From assembly GCF_022376445.1 (NCBI RefSeq), contig NW_025955238.1, forward strand, positions 1 to 52,208: a stretch of DNA of 52,208 nucleotides. The letters run 5' to 3'. Source of the DNA: Fomitopsis serialis (taxonomy: Eukaryota; Basidiomycota; Agaricomycetes; Polyporales; Fomitopsidaceae). Every line of letters starts with the position of its first letter. Position 1 is the stretch's first letter. Of this stretch, positions 31,820-41,199 are shown one piece after another. The notes beneath the pieces are model-generated. The model was not told the DNA's origin. It saw nothing but the letters and a program-made list of their open reading frames with translations, and made no database searches. Both the position numbers and the translations under genes were made by a program.

Positions 31820-33800
31820 ATCAACTATGAGCGTGTATCCGGTGCGTCGGAGGACATGGAGGACGGTGAGATCGTAGAAGCTCAGAAGAGCGGTACTTAG
31901 TCCAGAGTCGGGGCAGAAAGCTTCGTGATGGTCAATCAGCGTGGTGCGTGCGAGGGTAGCAGTGATCTCTCCAGTAGCATATATTCGGCGCCGAGCGTGT
32001 CGTCCGCCATAATTAGTGTGTTCAGAATAGCGAGAGTATCATGCATCTATACATTTGCGTATACACACTGGCTCGAAGGCCGTGGGATGGCCAATTTTAG
32101 AGACGTGTACCCTAAGCACCAGTGAGAATGAATCCGTCCAATGATAACTTCCGCTCAAAGTCCGCAGAGCGCATGTAATGCTCCACCCGCTCGCCAGCCT
32201 CGTTTGTTATACTCTCTACACGTTGTTGGCCTGCATCCATACACACGCGCCACCAAGTGCGTACCTCGAGGTGCTGATCCTCAGGGAAGTCGGGCTCCAT
32301 GGCAATGCATATGTACTGCACCGAAGGCACATGTCGCGCCACTCGTTGAGCGGAGGATTGTATGGTCGAGTGCAATAGCCTGAGGGATGGCACACGGGCA
32401 TGTGTTCGGCAGTTGACCGTGACTGTGAAGTTGAGTCGCATACATAGGAGGCTGGAGTCGCCGTTGGACTGGGCAATGACCGGGAGGAACCATTCCTAAC
32501 AGGGGAAACCATCAATGTGAGCAGGTGAGACGGTTCACTCGGACGCACTGCCATCCACGGTGATGAGCTGTTGGCACCGTATACGTATGTGCAATCAAAT
32601 GTAGCTTCGAGGTACCGCAGGTGCCCCTGAGAGCAAAGGATCGTCTGGAACACACCAGCCCAATTGCGGAGGGGGTCGTTTTCCATGCGGCCCTCCCCGT
32701 AGAAGGCGAATGATAGACAAATGGGTCTTGCAGATTGCAAGGTGCTGGCGAGTTGATCAAGGGTATGATCACATGAGGAGTACTCCTCCAGGTAGAGTCG
32801 ACGAATTGGCGCTCTCGTGAAATGGACCAGGTCCTCGAATGAGATGGTAACGTCCACGAGAGGCACAGATGCTGGCCACATCCATTTTTGCGGTGTGAGT
32901 GGGCTGAGTTCGGCATCCGCACGCAGTGTCTGCATATTGGGAAAGACGTGGAAGAGTGGCAATGGCTCGCACATACGCAGGCGGGCCTCACGCACAGCAG
33001 GCAGCTGTCCAAGCTGCCCGAGCGCAAAGTGCTCGACAGCCAAATCCCAGTCCCGGGACGGCTCTGGCAGGCTGTATAGCCCCACCGTGTGCACATCGCG
33101 GAGTAAGTCGAGATGGCTCAAAGTGACTAGGTTGTCAAGGAGCGAGGTTCCTGAGCCAAACGAGAGCGCCACAGTTGTTGGTCGGCTCCTCATCTGTTCG
33201 GCGACGTAGAGGGTACCAGATGAGATGTTACGGAAGTTAATATGCTTTAGGCCCTCTAACGATATGAGAGCGTCGCCGATGCGTGGTTCCACTGCAAGCA
33301 AATCATCTACGGAGGTGAGATGCAGTATGCGGAGGTTCCGTGCCGCACCAAGAAGATCTGCCAGCTGTTCGCACAGTGGCTTGGACGTGAAGCGAGACGG
33401 GTCCACCAGGGCGTAATAGGTTACGTCGAGTTCACGCAACCAGGAGGCACGAGAACGAGAATCGCCTAGCATGAAGGTACAGATCTTCCTGAAATGACCC
33501 GGTCGAGACGTCTCAGCACGCGACAGGACGATACACCTGGCGATGGGGTGGATAGCTCGAGACGTGAGGGAAAGACTGCGAGCGTCGTCCAGCTGGACGA
33601 ACGATAGGATGATGGACCACACGTCTTCATTCAACCCCGATGCGTCACGGTGGGATTGCATTCCGTCGTCAAGAAAGAGCTGCAAGCGATTAGTACAGAC
33701 ACGAGCTGGCAGAGAGCAGCTATGTATGACTGACGTGTGCAGCGGTAACCCAGTGCTCCTCGTGGTTGCGTGGTGGTAGTAGAAGTGGCTCAGCCACCCA
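31820..33800. repeat. Segmental duplication, copy 1 (inverted relative to 44.03-46.02 kb)
   Basis: The whole interval, including the F-box gene and its non-coding flanks, matches 44026-46020 in reverse complement at high identity by eye. Examples are the shared GGTGGCTGAG and CTGCACACGTCAG upstream and TGTATACnCA..GGCTCGAAGGCCGTG downstream. Confidence 0.8.
32112..33661 (-). CDS. F-box/leucine-rich protein, family member 1
   Basis: Preferred model: complement(join(32112..32495, 32585..33661)), 486 residues. The ATG at 33659-33661 starts MQSHRDASGLNEDVW. The F-box region reads EDVWSIILSFVQLDDARSLS, followed by a Leu-rich body with motifs such as NLRILHLTSVDDLLAVEPRI. Exon 1 is exactly 359 codons if the donor TAC/GTATAC is used, and the 89-bp intron ends GTTAG before EWFLPVIAQSN. 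Without this intron the frame runs into a different C-terminus (about 480 residues). The last exon ends SADFERKLSLDGFILTGA, conserved with family member 3 at 49.0 kb. It probably acts as an SCF substrate adaptor; target unknown. Confidence 0.75.
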
Positions 33801-33902
33801 AACTCGGTTAAATAAACGACCGAAGCACTCCGCTATTGAGGTCGTTGCTTATGCGTGTAGATTCAAGTCCAAGAAGATACACAGCAGGTCTCAACGTGAC
33901 AA

Positions 33903-34195
33903 ACATCCGTGGTGTCGCCGCGTCCGAAAGGGCGTGACTGCACGTCGCCCTTACAAGTTCAAATGATGGCCACAGTGCCCTTTCGGCGTCTCTTTCGCCC
34001 CTCATCCGAACACACTCTTGCTCGCGCTCCCAAGCAGTCGTTGCGCGGCGGGTCGAGCTTGAGCGTCGCAGCTGCCATCGGCGGCAGTGCTAGTGATCGG
34101 TAAGTACCAACGGTCACCTCTAGGCCCGGTGGGCCTGAGCGCTCAGCGTCTGCATCCGATACGTACCAGAAGTTGAAGCTCATGCGCAACGGCCT
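33903..34195. repeat. Dispersed repeat, related to 31.63 and 27.13 kb
   Basis: Its left half matches 31631-31735 and its right half (33980-34195) matches 27125-27360, joining the two into one composite repeat upstream of kinase paralogue 2. Confidence 0.6.
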
Positions 34196-34500
34196 ATTCC
34201 ACTACATGCATTCATACGGAGACCAGGCCACTCAATTTCAGCGCGAGGTCGTTTGGCAGCGAGCACACTCTGACCGGCGGCCGGCAGGTTCCTCTCAAGC
34301 TGTCGCAGACCCCTCGCAGCAGAATGGTTGACTCTGTCGGTCCAGCCGTACAGATCGCGGTAATTGTATAGCATGCTACCGCACCCGCCGACCTCCACGC
34401 TGTTTGTTCTTACTGATGTTTGTGGGTGTCGGCCCAACCGCTCCTGTACAATGCCTCTCACTTTTGCTCCTCACACAGAACCTCCGTTTTTGCACACACC

Positions 34501-35486
34501 ATGCAGCACCAGCATGATCCAAAGCGGAATTCGAGACGTCCCGCGTCTGACTACGCGGTACGTTCCTTATCCTTCGCCGAATCGCTGCAACTTCACAATC
34601 CGGGATGCAGTCGTCAGATATCGATGACTTGACGAAGGAACAACTTTTTCAGCTTAATCAGACAGCGCCACGGCTCAGCCAGCAGTCCAATGCTATCGGG
34701 GCCGAGTTAATCCGCCGTCTTACTCCTGGAACCGTCAGCAAGGCCGCTCAAGACAAAGAAGCCGTAGGGACTCCCTCCGAGGTTCTGACCCTCGAGCTCG
34801 TCTTCCAGCACACCGCCATCCCGGTTCCACGTGTTCGGCGTGTCATCCAAGGCAGAAGCTCGCAGTTCATCGTCATGGACTACATTCCGGGACGTCAGCT
34901 ATCGCACGTCTGGCCAGAGATGCCGTTGTGGAAGAAACTCCGCGTAGTTTTCACATTACATGACTACGTCCGCCAACTGCGCACCATCCGACGCCCGCGG
35001 TCGACCATACCAGGCCCGGTCGCACCGCTCGGTCATCCCGCACGCAAATGCAGCTCGCCGCTGTTTGACACGAAGTACGATTGGAGGGGGCCGTTCGCGT
35101 CTCTTGACGAGCTCGCAGCGTTCTTCAACGATCGCTACCGCATCGCGCTCGTCGCCCAGCGCGTCGGCCCAGCGCAAGCCAAAGCGCGCGTGCGCGCGGA
35201 CCCGTTCGACGACCGGGGGCCACTCGTGCTCACCCATCAAGACATCAACATGCGCAATATCATCGTCGGGGAGGATGGGAGGCTGTGGCTCATTGACTGG
35301 GCGTGGGCGGGTTTTTACCCGCGCTGGTTCGAGTACGTGGCGATGAGGATACAGTCTAGCCACGAGGAGACGGTGGTGGACAGGAAGGAGCCGTTGTGGG
35401 ATTTACTGGTCCCGTTCATTTGCGGACCATATTATCGGCAAGACAAGTGGTTCCGCGGTATGGTAAATGGTATGTGGTATCGTTGA
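34501..35486 (+). CDS. Aminoglycoside-phosphotransferase-fold kinase, paralogue 2
   Basis: Model: join(34501..34557, 34611..35486), 310 residues. Exon 1 encodes 19 residues ending RRPASDYA; the 53-bp intron ends GATGCAG and exon 2 begins SSDIDDLTKEQL, the same intron position and phase as in the other three paralogues. The kinase-like core shows FIVMDYIPGRQLSHVW, LVLTHQDINMRN and LWLIDWAWAGFYPRWFEY. The segment between the N-terminal helix and the first conserved strand is shorter and more divergent than in paralogues 1, 3 and 4; the usual GDHxxxR..AK element is not evident. Substrate binding or activity may therefore differ. It is the only one on the plus strand. Confidence 0.83.
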
Positions 35487-35700
35487 GCAGTTGATCAGTA
35501 GCGACAGTACGCATATCTCATCAAAATGGCAGTATACGGGGTTGGCGCTTATCTTTTCGAGTGCATTTTCGGTGAACCAGAAGTAAGCCGGGGTTGTGGA
35601 TTCAGTGGTGCTGTAACACAAGTAGAGGGAGCGGCGAACACGGCAGAACTCATAGCTTCCTGTGAAAACGATAATATCATGCTGCATACACGCGACGCAT

Positions 35701-36624
35701 TCACCGCTCCTCCCGGTAATACGGACGGCAGATGAACGGGACCATCAAAGTCCAGAAGGGCTCCTTGCGATTCATCAGCCGTTCCTCGTGGGCCGTCTGC
35801 ACTTTCATGGCGAGGTACTCGAACCACGGCGGGTAGAACCCGGCCCACGCCCAGTCGACGAGCCACAGCCGGCCGTCGTCGCCGACGATGATGTTGCGCA
35901 TGTTGAGGTCTTGGTGGCAGAGCGTGAGGGCTGAGGAAGCCGCGACAGTATCGAACGACTCAAAGTGAATGTGTTCCCACCCAGGCTGCGCCTCCTTGAT
36001 CTCGAGCGTAAGGCGTTGCGCCTTGTCGAACCACGCAGACAGCTCGCCGTACGATGCGAACGGGCCTCGTCGGTCTATTGCGGGGCCAAACATAGGCGAG
36101 ACGCATTGACGAGCCTGGCTGCGGGCCGGAGCGATTGGGCCTGGTACGGCGGAGCGGGGGTGGCGAATGGCTTGCAGCTGGCGCACGTACTCACGTAGAG
36201 TGAACACGACGCAGAGTTGCTCCTCGAGAGTCATTTTTGGCCAGACAACGGATCGTTGTCGTCCGGGTATGTAGTCCATGCATATGTGAGTGAGCTCGAG
36301 GCCTGGGGCAGGACTCTCCTTGATGATGCGCCGGACGCGGGGGACAGGTATTTCTGTGTGGTGGAACACAAGATCGAGAGCGAGGGCTTCGGAAGACTGC
36401 TCCTCCGAGTCGACAACCTTAGCTACGATATCGTGGGCGATGCGGATGACATGATCATCGTCAACGATGGGTTCAGGAAACCTCTCTCGTGCATGTATCA
36501 CGAGGTCCAAAATCTCTTCGTCTCGCAGATGGTCAATGCTGGAGGCCTGGAAGTAAAATCAACTGGAGTTCTAGTGAAGGTGCCGCGACATACGAACCTC
36601 ATAATCTGATCTCGGGCGCATCAT
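35701..36624 (-). CDS. Aminoglycoside-phosphotransferase-fold kinase, paralogue 3
   Basis: Model: complement(join(35701..36546, 36598..36624)), 290 residues. A very short exon 1 (MMRPRSDYE) is followed by a 51-bp intron and ASSIDHLRDEEI. Core motifs: RIAHDIVAKV, HICMDYIPGRQRSVVW, LTLCHQDLNMRN, LWLVDWAWAGFYPPWFEY. It ends ICRPYYREER, shorter at the C-terminus than paralogues 1 and 4. It faces paralogue 2 tail-to-tail with a 214-bp gap. Confidence 0.83.
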
Positions 36625-36842
36625 AGTACTGGATGAATGTCAGGGGGCACGAGAGAGAAGAGATCCTACACAGTTGGTCAGTTGCTTCCATGACCGTCGA
36701 TTCGTCATACTAGTTAGGAGCCATGTAAGGTCTTACGACTCAACGATCGATTACATAATCGAGTCTGTTGTGTACGCAATAATGAGGCGCGTTTGTCCGC
36801 GCTAGTACGCCATGCCATCATGATGAGCCTGAGACCCCATAC

Positions 36843-37887
36843 TTAACCTGTTGTACAAGTACGATAGTCTTCAGCCAAATTTCTGCTGTCGCGTTCGAAT
36901 TTGTAAAGAAACGCAGGCATGACCTTCTGCAACCACCGCTCCTCCCGATAATATGGACGGCAGATGAATGGGATCATTAGATCCCAGAAGGGCTCCTTTC
37001 GATGCATCACCGACTCCTCGTTCTCCGATTGTTCCTTCATGGAGATGTATTCAAACCAGGGTGGATAGAAGCCCGCCCATGCCCAATCGACCAGCCATAG
37101 CCGGCCGTCATCGCCAACGATGATGTTACGCATGTTGAGGTCCTGATGGCATAGCACGAATGGCGACGAGCCCATGATCGTGTCGAATGGTTCGAATCGC
37201 AAGTCTGACGTGGTCCATCTCGGTTTCTTCTTCAGCAGGTCGATGCCGACGCGCTGAGCCCGATCGCACCAGATGGAGAAGTCGCGGTAAGAGGTGAATG
37301 GACCACGGCGTTCTATGAGTTGACCCCACACCGGTGACTCGCAAGTGCGAGCCTCGTCGCCTGGTGCTACCGGGCCTGGCACCGCCGAGCGGGGGTGGCG
37401 AACTGCCTGCAGTTGGCGCACGTAATCGCGGAGGGTGAACACAACACAGAGGCGTTCCTCGAGGGACATGGTAGGCCAGACGACGGACAACTGTCGTCCA
37501 GGAATGTAGTCCATGAGGATTAAAGTTATGCCAATAGGATCCCTGATTATGCGTCTGACGCGCGGAACCGGTATCGTCGTGTGGCGAAAGACGAGGTCGA
37601 GTGTCAAAGCCTCGGACGGCTCTGCGACATCCTCCTCCACATCTTGACCAAACTTTGACACGATGGTATCAGTGACACGTGTTATGTGGTGATCACCGAA
37701 GGCAATCCGCTCTGGGTACTTCTGCGCTGAACAACCTATAAGGTCTTCAATTTCCTCGTCCGTCAAGTCATCGATCTCAGAAGGCTGTCGAGGATTTCAG
37801 TGACAGATTCTGTATTTGATCATGGCACCCACGAACCGCGTAGTCGGACTTGGGACGGCCTGCCGAGCCTGGCGAAAGACTAACCAT
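36843..37887 (-). CDS. Aminoglycoside-phosphotransferase-fold kinase, paralogue 4
   Basis: Model: complement(join(36843..37784, 37837..37887)), 330 residues. Exon 1 encodes MVSLSPGSAGRPKSDYA; the 52-bp intron ends CGACAG, and exon 2 begins PSEIDDLTDEEI. Motifs: IAFGDHHITRV..VSKFG (phosphate loop and Lys region), LILMDYIPGRQLSVVW, FVLCHQDLNMRN, LWLVDWAWAGFYPPWFEY. It is most similar to paralogue 1. The C-terminal extension ends DYRTCTTG. Confidence 0.85.
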
Positions 37888-38145
37888 CTCGTACCAGAGA
37901 CCAAAGGAGCTGGAGTACTAACAGTTTCCAAAGCGATCGAGTGTATTCCACTGTGTTTCAGACAGATGGTGGCAACGTACAGCTTGAGGGTCAGGAGCCT
38001 GGCGCCTTATGACTACTAGCGGCCCGGCAGGCGATGGAAGTGTGTCCATGTTTCACATGGTGTGCGCAACGCACTAGCTTCCCTGAGGCTTGCAAAACGG
38101 CGAACGCCGTCGAAACATATCTCATCGTCGATCAACGCACACCTA

Positions 38146-39418
38146 CTACTCGCCCTTCCACTCGTCAAGCGAGATACACTCCGCATGCATCAAGCTCGCG
38201 AACTGCGCTGGGAACCGCTCCCCCTGCACGTCAGCAGCCTCCACAGCCGTCCTCAGAGCCTTCACGTCCTCCAGACTCAGCGTGATCTCAGCCGCCTTCG
38301 CGTTCTCCTCGAGCCGCTCCACCGTGCGGGTCCCTGGGATCGGCACAAAGTCCGGGTGCTCAGCAAGGATCCACGCGAGCGCGATTTGGCCAGGCGTGAC
38401 GCTGTACTTGGACGCGATCGCGCGGAACTCGTCGACGACTCCGAGATTCTTGGGGAAGTTCTCGTCCGCGAAGCGTGGCATCATCTGGCGGATGTCTGCG
38501 GGCTCGAACTCCGCCCGCGATTTGAAACTGGCTCCGTCGCCCGCGGTAAGCTCGTGTTATGAATCAAAAAAACTTGAAGGAAATGACTGACCGGCCGGTG
38601 ATCATGCCTCTCCCAAGAGGGGAGTAAGCCACGACGGCCACACCCAGCTCGCGAGCGGCAGCGACGAAGCCGGACTTCTCAATGCCAACCTCGAACGGGC
38701 TGAACTCCATCTGGCACGCGACAAGCTTCTCGCCGGCAAAAGGCACCGCCTTGGCCCGCCGCAAGACGTCGATGCTGCACTCGCTCAGCCCGATGTACTT
38801 GATCTTACCGCTCTTGACGAGCTCGCCCAAGGTCTCCATCACAACTGCGTCGTTCGTGATCAACGCCGGTACGTGGGAGTGGTCTGGACCAACTAACCTT
38901 CGATCGGACCTCGGGGTCGACGCGGTGCTGGTAGTACAAGTCGACCCACTCCGTCTGCAGCTTCTTCAGCGAGGCTTCGAGTTGCTGCCGGATGTATGCG
39001 GGCTTGCTGTTCTGCTTGTATATCTGTTTCGCGACCAATTTATGTCCACGATCCGAACTTGGTCGCAGGAAGACCTCCGAACGCCGGCCGTCGTGGAGAA
39101 CACTTGCCGATAGTTCCTCGCCTGCAGACAAGAGCTCAGTGACCGCCATCTCTTGGGGTGTATACTGATTTACGCACTGGATCCGTAGACGTCAGACGTG
39201 TCCCAAAAGGTAACACCACGATCAGCCGCATAGGTGAGGGTCTTGAACACTTCCTCGCTGTCCGTCTGACCGTAGTATGTGCCAACACTGGACGTCGACA
39301 TCAGCCCATTGCATGAGGTGCAAACCGTCACAATGCCTCACCCATGTCCGAATCCTATTGCGCTGACGGCGGGTCCATTCGCACCGAGCTTTCGGGTCAG
39401 GTACGTCTTCGCGGCCAT
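38146..39418 (-). pseudogene. Aldo/keto reductase, decayed
   Basis: On the minus strand ATG 39418 begins MAAKTYLTRKLGANGPAVSA, then AADRGVTFWDTSDVYGSS (catalytic Asp/Tyr region), LQTEWVDLYYQHRVD, IKYIGLSECS, VACQMEFSPFE, AYSPLGRGMITGR, and a C-terminal block GVVDEFRAIASKYSVTPGQI..FVPIPGTR to TAG 38146-38148. The family reduces carbonyls with NADPH in an eight-stranded barrel. The frame fails at several places: around 39060-39110 (the GKWF..GRRSEVFLATKFG region needs extra bases), near 38905 before VVMETLGEL, and at the 38.55-kb splice where the phases do not match. The family assignment is firm. Pseudogene status is likely unless the assembly has indel errors. Confidence 0.75.
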
Positions 39419-41101
39419 CGTATACTGTAGCTGGGTGTAGGTCGAAATCAGCGGTGAGGAGATGTTGATCCTGGCCCATATGCACACTACTTATATACCT
39501 GCAGACATGGAGATCCAGTACAGGCTCCGGTTTGGCCGGCAGTGGGGACTACGTCTCGCGCGCTTCCGAGGGCGTTCTGCCGGACGGTCAACGTATGTAC
39601 GTCGGCAGCAACTTCTTGCTCGGGCGGCCTCAGGCCGCCCGTAGAATACATACTTTTCGGAAACATCGATTCTGCGCAACGGTGGAGAAGACAATGGTAC
39701 ATCGTCAGCAAGTGGGTTCGCAATTCCTGACCTTTGCAGCCCGGGATGTAGAGAAGTGTTGAAATACGCCCTTACGAGACGTAACATACTGGATCACCCT
39801 GCCATGCCATTCAACCTGCGGCGCGCCACGGATTGACACGACTGCGCACCATGTACATAGCTTCCCGGAATCACGAAGTAGAAAGTAACGATCCGGCTGA
39901 CATTTGAGCGCCCTGTACTCTAGCGCACCGGGCTGGAGGCGGTAACGCTAATAGCTTCTGCCCCATGAGCGTAGCATACTTCAAACAGATCAACAGGTAG
40001 CACCGCTTCCCGTCGTCCACAATCCAGCACCGACGATCCGGCGCCCATGTATCTGATCAACGGCGTGCGGAGAGTTTGGTCGACTGACGTTACGAGGAAA
40101 TCGTCAAATGACACTCACTTGACAGGTCTCCCTTGGGCACGGTGCGGGTGAAGTTGCTTCTCCTGCAAGTGCTGCGAATCTGGAGGCCGGACTGATCGAT
40201 ATTTGAGCCGTCGAGCGAAGTAAGTAGCCGCGAAAATTCGCTCACTGTCTCAGGCTCCTTCAAGTTGTCTACGATTTTCCATGGCTGGCGGCGGACCTCC
40301 TCGTCGATGTCCTGAAGTGTACATTGCACCATCTCACGCCTGCTCAGATACACAAGATCTCCTTTCTGGACAAGAAGGGCGAAGAAGTCAGATATCAACT
40401 CCGCAGCTGGCTCCAGTCGTGCTCACCGCAAACTCGGTCTTAGGCATGTAGATATTGTGCGGTGTACTTGAGAACTAGGCTGATACACGTCTTCTACCGC
40501 GGCCTCATACTTATACTATACGATACATATCGTCCCCAGTACCCGTGGCGCTGCCAGTGGCCTACAGTGCCAGTGTCTCGGTGGAAAATCGCTTGTGGGT
40601 GGAAACTTGAAGACCGCCGTCGCCCACCTGACCGCTGCCAGGGTGTGTTTCGAGAGCGATGCATGTACCACCAGCGCGGTAAGCTCCCGGAGATCCTGGA
40701 CCTCATACCTGTGCATGCAAGCACTGTGTCCTGTGTATTTTCCACTACTGACCCCTTCCCAATCGGGCGAGGCGGCACGGTCACGTGTCACGTGTTTGGA
40801 CGACGAGTCGACGGTGACCGTGACACTGACAGCATCTACTTACGTCTCCTCTTCCTCCTCCCCATAGCTATGCAGCGCTGTCGACGCCAGAGACTCTCGA
40901 GCGACGAGGACGACTGGACGACCAGCCACTCACGCGCAGCACGGCCCGTTTGAGCAAGTGGCGGGACTGGAGGATGACGATGACGGGCAGGGCGTGGCAG
41001 GTGGCTCTGGCGCAGGAGCCGCCTGTCTGCCCGATCCCCCCGCTGCGTCCCTACGTCACCGACGCCTCACCGTGGTGCGCCGGGCCCAGCGCGCGCGAGG
41101 G
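39419..41101. other. No supportable gene; HAM1-like gene upstream region
   Basis: The longest suggestive frame is 40090-40398 on the minus strand (MISDFFALLVQKGDLVYLSR..), with no domain I know and no clear partner exons. The last few hundred bases are GC-rich and lead into a TATA box. Confidence 0.4.
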
Positions 41102-41110
41102 TATATATAA
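41102..41110 (+). promoter_or_regulatory. TATA box of the HAM1-like gene
   Basis: TATATATAA, 90 bp upstream of the ATG at 41200, within otherwise GC-rich DNA (CGAGGG before, GGGCGGGCG after). The spacing fits a transcript start around 41130-41140. Confidence 0.75.
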
Positions 41111-41199
41111 GGGCGGGCGCAGAGGTGAGTCGCCGCCCAACAGACTCACGACCCGCACGGCTCACGACTTATAAACGCACCAGTAACTAACGAACAACT

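Noticed and set aside
37180..37205. GGTTCGAATCG resembling a tRNA T-arm
   Set aside because: It lies within the coding sequence of kinase paralogue 4 and no cloverleaf can be drawn around it.
30598..37887. Calling the kinase cluster antibiotic-resistance genes
   Set aside because: The APH fold is shared by many eukaryotic small-molecule kinases. Nothing in the sequence indicates aminoglycoside substrates.
39462..39762. Overlapping ORFs of 60-98 codons on both strands
   Set aside because: No frame shows a motif or splice pattern, and they lie just upstream of the decayed reductase.
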